A stretch of 59,398 nucleotides of DNA, from positions 1 to 59,398 of the forward strand of contig SYAC01000011.1 of the NCBI GenBank assembly GCA_005787685.1, in the 5' to 3' direction. The position numbers were made by a program, and so were the translations under genes. The notes beneath the pieces are model-generated. The model saw only the letters and a list, made by a program, of their open reading frames with translations. It was not told the origin of the DNA and did not search any database. This document shows, piece by piece, positions 34,212 to 41,942 of this stretch. Origin of the DNA: Planctomycetia bacterium (lineage in GTDB: Bacteria; Planctomycetota; Phycisphaerae; Phycisphaerales; SM1A02). Position 1 is the stretch's first letter, and every line of letters starts with the position of its first letter.

Positions 34212-35224
34212 CAGGAGCCCCCATTGTTTTTGGACGCGTCGTGATCAGGCTGATCCGTGGCCGTTGAGTTGGTGGCGTTGGTAAGACCCGTGTCCGCCAG
34301 ACCCGCACCCGCATCATGGGCGCCAGAACGAACACGAGTCGAGGAATGTAGAGATAGAAGTTTTTTTGGATTTGAATGTTTGGCGCGTAGCGCGATCCAT
34401 ACCTTGCGCAATGTGCTTAGCCGCGCGCGTCCACGCACCGCCAGCATTGGTTCTGCCTCAATCTTGCTCAGCACGCCTTTGTAAATCTCCGTCATTGCCC
34501 ATAGCGTTGACAAACACGATGTATCAACCATGGCATCAAGCGGCGCGCTGCGATCGTAATGCGCGCGGGCCCGCTCACATTGAGCGCGGATGAATTCAAC
34601 GCATCGATCCGGCGCACTCCAAGCACGCACCATTTCGGGGGTGAGTTCCATCGCTTGAAATTCCGCAAGGGGCAAATAGCAACGGCCGCTGTCCAAGTCC
34701 TCGCGCAAGTCGCGCAAAATATTGGTCAGTTGAAACGCAATGCCGCGCTCCACCGCTAACTTGATTGCGTCTTGTCCGCTGTAGCCCCAAATGCGAATGC
34801 ACACCAAGCCCACGGTGCCGGCGACTTGATAGCAAAATTTGCGCAACTCCGGCCAAGTCTGGAATTGGGCGGGCAAAAGGTCGCCCACTTGCCCATCCAA
34901 CATGTCATGAAAGTCCTGCTTTTCCAGGCGAAATCGCTTGCTGGCCTCGGTCAAGGCAATCAAGGCCGGAGTGTGGGTTTGCGTGTGTCCCTCCAGTGCG
35001 GCGTTGGTGGCGTCGCGATAGGCCTGCAAGCGGCGACTGCGCTCGTTGGGATCACGCGCGGGGTCGTCCACCAAATCATCGGCCTCGCGCATCCAGGCAT
35101 ACACCGCGTACATGGCCCAGCGTTTGTCTGGTGGAGTTAAACGCAAACCATAATGAAAATTTTTCGCGCGCTCGCGGGTAATGGCTTCGCATGCGTCCAC
35201 GGCTTCTTGCAACAATGGATTCAT
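34208..35224 (-). CDS. hpnD: presqualene diphosphate synthase HpnD
   Basis: Condenses two farnesyl diphosphates to presqualene diphosphate. The squalene/phytoene synthase fold shows both Asp-rich motifs: the first as READDLVDD and the second as NILRDLREDLDSGRCYLP. I use ATG 35224 (338 aa), which overlaps the hpnC stop as ATGA; the open frame continues to 35257 inside hpnC. A polar, low-complexity C-terminal tail of about 45 residues (from SSTRVRSGAHD) extends past the family core. Part of the coupled rpoN-hpnC-hpnD-hpnE unit. Confidence 0.95.
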   Translation of the reverse strand: MNPLLQEAVDACEAITRERAKNFHYGLRLTPPDKRWAMYAVYAWMREADDLVDDPARDPNERSRRLQAYRDATNAALEGHTQTHTPALIALTEASKRFRLEKQDFHDMLDGQVGDLLPAQFQTWPELRKFCYQVAGTVGLVCIRIWGYSGQDAIKLAVERGIAFQLTNILRDLREDLDSGRCYLPLAEFQAMELTPEMVRAWSAPDRCVEFIRAQCERARAHYDRSAPLDAMVDTSCLSTLWAMTEIYKGVLSKIEAEPMLAVRGRARLSTLRKVWIALRAKHSNPKKLLSLHSSTRVRSGAHDAGAGLADTGLTNATNSTATDQPDHDASKNNGGSW

Positions 35225-36186
35225 GCCGAGCCCCTGTGCAAATGCACACTCAACCACGCTTGCGCAACTAAAAAAAGCTTTTCCACGCGACTCATGTTGG
35301 GTCGGCGGATGCAGGTTTCAAAATCCCACTGGCGAATATGCCGCAAGACGCCGCGGCCACCAGCGGTGAACAGACCAATGACGGGGCGCGACACCGGTGA
35401 AATTTCGCGCAACAGCGCTTCGCCGCTATCAAAGAGCCGCTGAGTGTGGTCGCATAATGTCCTGAGCATGTTGCGGTACGCCGGCAAAAAATCTAGATCC
35501 GCGGCCCAACCGCGACGCGCCGTGATCAACAGTCGTGATTCAAAGTCGGGTATGTCGCGCCACGCCTCGCGCGGCAAGTACACGCGATCACGCTGCAACA
35601 GATCGCGGCGCACATCCTGCCAGTGGTTCACCAACTGCAACGCGGTGCATGTGCAATCGGAAAGTTGGGCAGTGTGTTCATCCCTCGCCTCACCGAGCAC
35701 GGCAAGCACCAGGCGCCCCACGGGATTGGCACTCAGCGCGCAGTAATGCGTCAATTCCTCCGTAGATTCCCAGCGTGTTTGACGATTGTCCCATTCAAAG
35801 GCCTGGATCAGTTGGTCAAACCAATTTTCAGGCAACGCATGGCGCGCAATGACCGGCTTCAGCGCTATGAAGATTGGATGGGTGGCGGCGCCGTTGTAGC
35901 ACTGGCGTAACTCCTCGCGCCACCATGCCAAAAGTTGCAAGGCCTGCTGCGGACTTTGCGCCTCATCGCCCAAGTCATCGGCCCAACGGCAGAAGGCGTA
36001 GATGGCGGCGAAGTCCGCTTGCGATTTCTCCGGCAACAACGAACTCAGCACGGGAAAATTTTCGCTGCGCGCATGAGTGAGTTGCGCGCACCATGCGGCA
36101 GCTTCGCCCTGCGACATGGACACACTGGCATTGGGACCCCACTGCCCCAAAAGTTTGGTGGCGGGTTGAGCAAGCGCTTGACTCAC
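35221..36186 (-). CDS. hpnC: hydroxysqualene synthase HpnC
   Basis: Converts presqualene diphosphate to hydroxysqualene, the middle step of the HpnCDE route. The 321-aa protein is a second member of the squalene/phytoene synthase family, with YAFCRWADDLGDE and NHWQDVRRDLLQRDRVYLP as the two diphosphate-binding motifs; it is clearly distinct from HpnD in the same cluster. The start ATG 36186 overlaps the rpoN stop as ATGA. With rpoN before and hpnD after it, translation of the four genes is probably linked. Confidence 0.95.
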   Translation of the reverse strand: MSQALAQPATKLLGQWGPNASVSMSQGEAAAWCAQLTHARSENFPVLSSLLPEKSQADFAAIYAFCRWADDLGDEAQSPQQALQLLAWWREELRQCYNGAATHPIFIALKPVIARHALPENWFDQLIQAFEWDNRQTRWESTEELTHYCALSANPVGRLVLAVLGEARDEHTAQLSDCTCTALQLVNHWQDVRRDLLQRDRVYLPREAWRDIPDFESRLLITARRGWAADLDFLPAYRNMLRTLCDHTQRLFDSGEALLREISPVSRPVIGLFTAGGRGVLRHIRQWDFETCIRRPNMSRVEKLFLVAQAWLSVHLHRGSA

Positions 36187-37715
36187 GCGTGTTCTCCATC
36201 AATGTGCCGTCGGCGGCGGCGCGCGGGTGGAATTCCCATTTGCTCGCGGTACTTCACAACGGTGCGCCGTGCAATGGTAATGCCACGCTCCCGCAGTTGC
36301 TTGGCGATGGCCTCATCCGAAAGCGGACGCGTCTTGTCCTCCGCGTCCACAATTTCCTGCAGCACGGTGCGCACCGCCTCCCAGCTCACGCTTTGGCCGT
36401 CGGCATTTTCCGTGCCACCAGTGAAGAACTTACGCAACTCAATCAGACCTCGCGGAGTTTGCATCCATTTACCGGCGACGGCGCGGCTTACCGTGGCCAC
36501 ATGCACGCCAATGCGATCCGCGACATCCATCATGGGCAGCGGACGCAAATGTCCAGCACCCTCATCGAACCATTCGCGCTGCTTCTCAAGCACAATGTCC
36601 ACCACTTTTAAGAGCGTGTTTTTGCGCTGTGTAATGGCGTCTAAAAGCCAAGTGGCGGAGCGAATTCCATCCTGCACAAATTTTTTGGTGGCGTTGTCGG
36701 TTGAATCTTGCTCCACCATCAGCGCGTAGCGCGGACTCACCCGCAGCGGCGGCACGGAGCCCTCGCAAATGGCCGCGACATAGCGGTCCTGCTCCGCGTC
36801 AAATTCAACCATGACATCTGGCACAATTGGACGCTCAGTTTCATCGGTCAAATCCCGGCCAGGCGAAATGCTCAAGCGCCGCAAGCGCTCCTTGGCGGCC
36901 TCAATACGCTCCACATTCATGCCACTGCGCGCCGCGATTTTTGGCAACCGGTTCTCAAGAAAATCTTCGTAGTGATCCTTCACCAGAACGCGCGCATCGC
37001 GCCAAGCGACTTCATCTAGCGCGCTTGGTTGCTCATTCCATCTCTGTGCATCCAACTTGGCGTCAATTTGAATAAGCAGGCTTTCCTGCACATCGCGCGC
37101 AGCGACTCCCGCGGGCTCGAGCCACTGCTGCAACAGGGGTAACACACGCTGTAATTCCGGCGCGGACACGGCGGCCCCCTCTTTGGCGCTGTGCGCGGAA
37201 ATAGCCTCCAAATCCGCCGAAAGCAAGCCATCGTCATCCACAAAATCAAGAATGGTTCGACCCGCAAGCAGGGTGGCCGCATCGGTTTCAATCATGTCCC
37301 ATTGGTGGCGCAATTGCTCGCTTAATGGCTCGCGCCGCGCCGCAGTTTGCGACAGCATTTCATACTTCGCATCGCGCTCCCCATCGAGGTGGCGCGTGGA
37401 TGGCTGGGCGCTCTCACCATAATCGCGTTCAAACTCACGCGCGCGTTCAAAGGCCGCGCCCGTTTCGGTGGTCTCGCCACTTTCCAGCGGCTTCTCTGGA
37501 ATTTCATGCTCAACTTGTTCTTGCTGCTGCGCGCGCTCCTCGTCGCTGGCTTCAGGCTCCACTTGCTCAATTGCAACATTGCGCTCAAGTTCCTGCTCCA
37601 CTCGCTCTTGCAATTGCGCCAACGGCATTTGCAATACCTCCATGCTTTGAATCAGCCGCGGCGCCAAGCGCAGTTGCTGTGAGGTGCGAAGTTTTTGTGA
37701 AAGATCAAAACGCAT
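36183..37715 (-). CDS. rpoN: RNA polymerase sigma-54 factor RpoN
   Basis: The alternative sigma factor that recognises -24/-12 promoters and needs AAA+ activators. The 510-aa protein has the Gln-rich region I (MRFDLSQKLRTSQQLRLAPRL), which is contacted by the GAFTGA loop of activators such as the one at 1-756. An acidic region II (about 55-110) follows, then the core-binding region and the DNA-binding part with the RpoN box ARRTVVKYREQ near residue 487-497. Its start ATG 37715 lies only three bases after a promoter-like -10 (37719-37724). The stop overlaps the hpnC start. A sigma-54 gene coupled to squalene genes is unusual as far as I know. Confidence 0.96.
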   Translation of the reverse strand: MRFDLSQKLRTSQQLRLAPRLIQSMEVLQMPLAQLQERVEQELERNVAIEQVEPEASDEERAQQQEQVEHEIPEKPLESGETTETGAAFERAREFERDYGESAQPSTRHLDGERDAKYEMLSQTAARREPLSEQLRHQWDMIETDAATLLAGRTILDFVDDDGLLSADLEAISAHSAKEGAAVSAPELQRVLPLLQQWLEPAGVAARDVQESLLIQIDAKLDAQRWNEQPSALDEVAWRDARVLVKDHYEDFLENRLPKIAARSGMNVERIEAAKERLRRLSISPGRDLTDETERPIVPDVMVEFDAEQDRYVAAICEGSVPPLRVSPRYALMVEQDSTDNATKKFVQDGIRSATWLLDAITQRKNTLLKVVDIVLEKQREWFDEGAGHLRPLPMMDVADRIGVHVATVSRAVAGKWMQTPRGLIELRKFFTGGTENADGQSVSWEAVRTVLQEIVDAEDKTRPLSDEAIAKQLRERGITIARRTVVKYREQMGIPPARRRRRHIDGEHA

Positions 37716-37718
37716 GCG

Positions 37719-37746
37719 TATATACTACGGGGGAACGCCTTCTCAA
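37719..37746 (-). promoter_or_regulatory. promoter-like pair directly before rpoN
   Basis: Read on the minus strand, TTGAGA (37746-37741) and TATATA (37724-37719) are 16 bp apart. The rpoN ATG begins only three bases after the -10, which would put the transcript start at or near the start codon. It is either a leaderless promoter or chance. Confidence 0.35.
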
Positions 37747-37796
37747 TAACTGATGTGATGCGTTCACTCCTTGCAAATATGCGCCAACATTGTGTG

Positions 37797-38438
37797 TCAA
37801 CTCATACGCCGTCGACCCGCAATGGCGTCTGCCAAAGCGGCGCGATTGGCGAATTCAATTTGGCTACCAGCGGGCAATCCGCGCGCCAAGCGAGTGACAT
37901 GAACCCCCAAAGACTGCAGCGGATCCGCTAAAAATAGCCCAGTGCTGTCGCCTTCCATGTCGGGGTTCAGCGCTAAAATAACTTCTGTCACTTTGACACC
38001 TTGCGCGTTGTGTGTGGGATTGGATACGCGCCGCAGCAAATCATGCACAGTCAAAGTGTCGGCCCCCACGCCCTCAAGCGGAGAAAGTCGTCCCATTAAA
38101 ATATGGTAGACACCGTGAAACATTCCAGTCTGCTCCAAGTTCCACAAATCTTTGGGCTGCTCCACCACCATCACCATGGAGGCGTCGCGGCGCGGATCGC
38201 TGCAAATCAAGCATGGATCATCGTCGGTCAAATTCCAACATACGCCGCAGTGACGCACTTGCGTCTTCACATCCACAATGGCCTTTGACAATCGCAGCGC
38301 AATCTCGCGATCGACCTTGAGTAAATGAAATGCCAAGCGCTCCGCGGTGCGTCGACCCACACCAGGCAACTGCGACAACTCATGAACAAGCCGCGTGACA
38401 GGTTCGGGTTGCGCTGAATTGTTGTTCTGAAATGCCAT
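37797..38438 (-). CDS. recR: recombination mediator RecR
   Basis: A toroidal DNA-binding protein of the RecFOR pathway that loads RecA on gaps. The 213-aa protein has the N-terminal helix-hairpin-helix (LSQLPGVGRRTAERLAFHL), a zinc finger with four cysteines (CGVCWNLTDDDPCLIC), the Toprim domain (MVMVVEQPKDL; ALNPDMEGDST) and the C-terminal Walker-B-like end (VTRLARGLPAGSQIEFANR). Length is standard. It lies 9 bp after dnaX, an arrangement shared with B. subtilis and many other bacteria. Confidence 0.97.
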   Translation of the reverse strand: MAFQNNNSAQPEPVTRLVHELSQLPGVGRRTAERLAFHLLKVDREIALRLSKAIVDVKTQVRHCGVCWNLTDDDPCLICSDPRRDASMVMVVEQPKDLWNLEQTGMFHGVYHILMGRLSPLEGVGADTLTVHDLLRRVSNPTHNAQGVKVTEVILALNPDMEGDSTGLFLADPLQSLGVHVTRLARGLPAGSQIEFANRAALADAIAGRRRMS

Positions 38439-38447
38439 GGATGAATG

Positions 38448-40340
38448 CTATGCCTGCGCCACATCGCTTGGCGGATGTTCATGAACCAGTTGCGCGGCGG
38501 GCCGCTCAACCTTGACCACAATGGCGTCAAAGGCCTCCATTGCAGCTTGAATAATGGGCATTTGCATTAAATCTTTATCCAGGCCGTGCATGGGAGCAAT
38601 CGTCTGCGGCGGCGGCGCTTTCGCTTGAGTTTCAAATTGTAATTTCCAACCCGGACCAAGCGCGCGCGTCACCATGGACTGCAGCATTTCACTTTTACGC
38701 GCGGCATAATTGGCGGCGCCACCCGCATTTTCGCTAGCGCGCAAAGTGAGCTGGCGCTCCCCCACTGAAATAGGCACGAATGACTCGGCAAGCACGCGCT
38801 CTGGCGTGCTTGCGGCAATGGCTGTCACGCGTTGCCACGCCTCGAGCGCGGTGGTGGCTGACTGTGTTTGCTGCTGGGGCGTTTGGGCCATGGATGGCGG
38901 CGTGAAATGGTTGACGCTCTTGATTGGATCGGATGCGACGGTGGCCGACGCGGCGACACTGGACTTGGAAGATTGTGCGCCAGAAGTCTGCGCCGGCGGG
39001 CGCGTGGTCAATCCACCATCAGTGGCCGGAGCCATGATCAGTGGCTTTTTTTTTTCAAACTCGCTGGGTCGGGCGCTTTGGGCGGCGGCAATATCGATGC
39101 GTTGAAATTCACGGTGCAAGCAAAGGCGCGCAATGGTGGCGTCAAAGATGGTGCGCGGCGCACCACTGCCACGCAGGGCGCGAATGGCGGCCTCGCAAAC
39201 CGCGACAAAATGCACCAATTCATGCGGCTCAAATTGCTGAGCTTGATCAGCTGCCAGATTTTTTGCATCCGGCGAAAGATCCACAAGCTCCGTGTCCTTT
39301 CCACATGTTCGCAGCACCAGAAAGTCGCGCCAGCGTGCCGCGAAAAATTCCAGCGCCTGTTCAACCGGACAACCCGACTCCAACAACGCGGCGGCGGATT
39401 CAAGACCCGCTTTGGCGTCGCCGCCAGAAACCGCCGTAGTCACGGCCGCCACCAGGCCAGCGTCGGGTAGACCCAGCACTTCCTGCGCCATCTTGTTTGA
39501 AATGTTGCCGCTAGACGCGGCGATCAATCGGTCAAGCAAACTCAGTGCGTCGCGCATGCTGCCATTGCCCAACTTTGCCACCAAATGAATGGCAGCGTCG
39601 TCGGCCTGCAATTTTTCCTGCGCAAGCACCCTGCGTAAATGTTCGGCAATGCGCGCCGTGGCGATGGGCTTGAAATCAAATCGCTGGCATCGGCTTTGAA
39701 TGGTGGCGGGAACTTTGTGCGCTTCGGTGGTGCACAAAATAAATTTGACATGCGGCGGCGGCTCCTCCATGGTCTTCAACAGCGCGTTGAAGGCGGGCGT
39801 TGTGAGCATGTGCACTTCATCGATGATGTAAATTTTGTAGGGACTGCGCGCCGGCAGAATACCCGCCTTGGAAATCAAGTCGCGCGCGTCGTCCACGCCG
39901 CGATTGCTGGCGCCGTCAATTTCGATCACATCCATGTCCTCGCCGCGCAAAATACTGCTGGCAATGGCTGCGGATTGCGTCAAATCTGTGGAGGCGTTCA
40001 ACGCCCTGGCCAACACACGCGCCATGCTGGTTTTGCCCACGCCGCGCGTGCCGCAAAATAAATAAGCGTGCGCGATGCGGTTCATGGCGATCGCATTTTG
40101 CAGCGTGCGCGAAATTGTTTCCTGTCCAATCAATTCGTCGAAGTGCTTTGATCGATAGCGACGCGCCAACACCGTGTAGCCCGCGGTGGAATGGGTGTGA
40201 GCATCGGTGACACCAGCGAACAGCGCATCGGAGGCGGGTTCTTTCGACATGGCATCACTGGAAGGGCTTTGGTGCGCATGATCTGTATTGGGCGCGCTTG
40301 AAGTGTCGCTGGATTTTTGAACGGTTGATTTCTTGGCCAC
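38448..40340 (-). CDS. dnaX: DNA polymerase III subunits gamma and tau (DnaX), zinc module missing
   Basis: The clamp-loader ATPase. The AAA+ domain has the P-loop CGTRGVGKTSMARVLARAL, Walker B IYIIDEVHML, sensor 1 FILCTTEAHKVP and the arginine-finger-like SRCQRFDF. In E. coli the segment after the P-loop carries four zinc cysteines. Here it reads NASTDLTQSAAIASSILRGE with none, so the zinc module is lost or remodelled. A long Ala/Ser/Thr/Pro-rich linker and a C-terminal tau-like domain complete the 630-aa protein. GTG 40340 is preferred to TTG 40346, because AGGA lies about seven bases upstream. The N-terminal 45 residues before YTVLARRYRSKHFDELIGQ are an unusual extra polar tail. Confidence 0.93.
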   Translation of the reverse strand: MAKKSTVQKSSDTSSAPNTDHAHQSPSSDAMSKEPASDALFAGVTDAHTHSTAGYTVLARRYRSKHFDELIGQETISRTLQNAIAMNRIAHAYLFCGTRGVGKTSMARVLARALNASTDLTQSAAIASSILRGEDMDVIEIDGASNRGVDDARDLISKAGILPARSPYKIYIIDEVHMLTTPAFNALLKTMEEPPPHVKFILCTTEAHKVPATIQSRCQRFDFKPIATARIAEHLRRVLAQEKLQADDAAIHLVAKLGNGSMRDALSLLDRLIAASSGNISNKMAQEVLGLPDAGLVAAVTTAVSGGDAKAGLESAAALLESGCPVEQALEFFAARWRDFLVLRTCGKDTELVDLSPDAKNLAADQAQQFEPHELVHFVAVCEAAIRALRGSGAPRTIFDATIARLCLHREFQRIDIAAAQSARPSEFEKKKPLIMAPATDGGLTTRPPAQTSGAQSSKSSVAASATVASDPIKSVNHFTPPSMAQTPQQQTQSATTALEAWQRVTAIAASTPERVLAESFVPISVGERQLTLRASENAGGAANYAARKSEMLQSMVTRALGPGWKLQFETQAKAPPPQTIAPMHGLDKDLMQMPIIQAAMEAFDAIVVKVERPAAQLVHEHPPSDVAQA

Positions 40341-40387
40341 GAGCAATTCCTATTTCAATGCTGTACTCATGCACTGCCACGCGTACG

Positions 40388-40513
40388 CACTGCTTTGAAG
40401 GACGGCCAGGCTTGCGTCGGCATGGATGCCGCTGCTTATGGCTGCTGCGGTCAAGCTCTGACCAGGTTCACATGACGCCCACCCAACGGGCCCGACCGTC
40501 CTTTGAAGCAGTG
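40388..40513 (-). ncRNA. ffs: signal recognition particle RNA (small, bacterial type)
   Basis: Read on the minus strand, 5'-CACTGCTT...AGGACGG pairs with CCGTCCTT...AAGCAGTG at the other end, leaving a small three-base internal loop. The core reads TGAACCTGGTCAG...GCAGCAGCCATAAGCAG, which matches the SRP domain IV consensus (GGTCAG on one side, AGCAGCC on the other). The apical part between them is GCTTGACCGC rather than the usual TCCGGAAGGA, so no GGAA tetraloop. It lies directly before dnaX on the same strand, where scr lies in B. subtilis. A promoter fits 7-8 bases upstream of its inferred start. The ends are inferred from the stem. Confidence 0.85.
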
Positions 40514-40520
40514 AACTTGA

Positions 40521-40550
40521 ATCCTAGCTTCGCGCTCCGCCGCCGTACAA
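40521..40550 (-). promoter_or_regulatory. sigma-70-type promoter of the SRP RNA
   Basis: On the minus strand, TTGTAC (40550-40545) and TAGGAT (40526-40521) are 18 bp apart. The predicted start is near 40514, which agrees with the 5' end of the SRP RNA stem. It lies almost against the start of the divergent PIN-TRAM gene (40558). Confidence 0.55.
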
Positions 40551-40557
40551 TCCCAAG

Positions 40558-41838
40558 ATGCCTTCAGAAACGCCTTCGGAATCGCATCCCGAATCAAACC
40601 AGGACTTGGCGAATATTTCCCCGCAAAGCGAGGGCTATTCCAGCGTGACAAGCGATCCCCCGCTCGTAGGCGTGGATTCCACCCATGCGCGTTCGGGTCG
40701 ATTTCTCATGCAAGTTGTTCGTCTTTTGTTCATCACTCTTTTGGTCAGCGTGGCATTGCTCACGGTGAGCAGCGTCAAAACAAGTTTTGACTACAGCTTC
40801 GCCATGGTTCTGGGCGTCGCTATTTCCACCACGGCGGTTGGCGTGATCGTTGTGGTGCTTGACGCTCTGACTCCAAACAAGCGCATTGCGGGAGTGGTGG
40901 GAATTTATATTGGCGTGTGCTTTGGCCTTATTGGCGCGGTCGCATTTGGCGCGCTGCTGGATACGGTTGCCAACGCCTGGGAATTCAACGACCCCACCAC
41001 TAAAATTTATTTGAACTTGGGCAAGTCGATTGTGGGATTGATCGTGTGCTATCTCAGCGTCAGCGTTGTGTTGAACACAAAGGATGATTTTCGGCTGGTG
41101 ATTCCCTATGTGGAATTTAGTCGCACGCGCCGCGGGGTTCGTCCCTGGCTTGTGGACACCAGTGTGTTGATTGATGGCCGCATTATTGCGCTGGCCAACA
41201 CAAAGATGCTGGACGCGTCTTTGGTCATTGCCAATTTTGTGGTGGATGAATTGCAAAGACTCGCTGACAGCGCCGACAAGACCAAACGCGCGCGTGGCCG
41301 CCGCGGGTTGGAAAACCTTCTCAAACTGCGGGAAAATGCTTGGACTGAGGTGTCGCTTCAGCATTTTCGCCTCAGCGGACTGAGCGTTGATCGTCTGCTG
41401 ATTGAAGCCGCCAAGAGCGAGGGTCTGCGCATTCTCACAACCGATTCCAATTTGGAGTCGGTTGGAAAAATTCAAGGCATCACTATTATCAACTTGGCCA
41501 CCATGGTGGCATCGCTTCGCCCAACGATTGGCGTGGGCGACATTGTCACGGTCACGCTCATGAAGGCTGGCGAAACCGCGGGTCAAGGGGTTGGCTATCT
41601 ACCCGATGGAACAATGGTTGTTGTTCAAGACGGCGCAACGCGCATTGGCGCCAGCGTGGAAGTGACCATCGCCAATGCCGTCAACACCAATTCCGGACGT
41701 TTGCTGTTCGCCAAATTAGAGGGCATGCCCCCCGCGACTCACGCCAGTATGGCCGCCGCGGCAACGCAACAAGCCAAAGCTTCCGCGCCGCCAACCATCA
41801 GCGAAACGGATGTCAGACGCAATCCAAGACGCGGATAA
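40558..41838 (+). CDS. membrane PIN-TRAM domain protein (YacL-like)
   Basis: A 426-aa protein with a polar N-terminus, four hydrophobic spans (about 52-72, 80-103, 112-135 and 152-172), a PIN nuclease-like domain (PWLVDTSVLIDGRI... about 196-310, with the acidic residues in VDTSVLID, FVVDELQ and LTTDSNL) and a TRAM domain at the end (RPTIGVGDIVTVTLMKAGE... about 320-385). An Ala-rich tail follows. The layout of four spans, PIN and TRAM is that of the YacL/PilT-N family found in Firmicutes and others, whose cellular role is not settled. It is divergent from the SRP-dnaX unit, and the 43-bp gap to the SRP start holds both promoters. Confidence 0.9.
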   Translation: MPSETPSESHPESNQDLANISPQSEGYSSVTSDPPLVGVDSTHARSGRFLMQVVRLLFITLLVSVALLTVSSVKTSFDYSFAMVLGVAISTTAVGVIVVVLDALTPNKRIAGVVGIYIGVCFGLIGAVAFGALLDTVANAWEFNDPTTKIYLNLGKSIVGLIVCYLSVSVVLNTKDDFRLVIPYVEFSRTRRGVRPWLVDTSVLIDGRIIALANTKMLDASLVIANFVVDELQRLADSADKTKRARGRRGLENLLKLRENAWTEVSLQHFRLSGLSVDRLLIEAAKSEGLRILTTDSNLESVGKIQGITIINLATMVASLRPTIGVGDIVTVTLMKAGETAGQGVGYLPDGTMVVVQDGATRIGASVEVTIANAVNTNSGRLLFAKLEGMPPATHASMAAAATQQAKASAPPTISETDVRRNPRRG

Positions 41839-41942
41839 ATGATTGCGCCGCACGCAACGCCTGGTCCTGCCCGTGCGGATGAATGGCTATCAAAGTAAAA
41901 GAGATGCGGCTGAGTCGCAAATATTCCCGCGCAATCGCTTGA

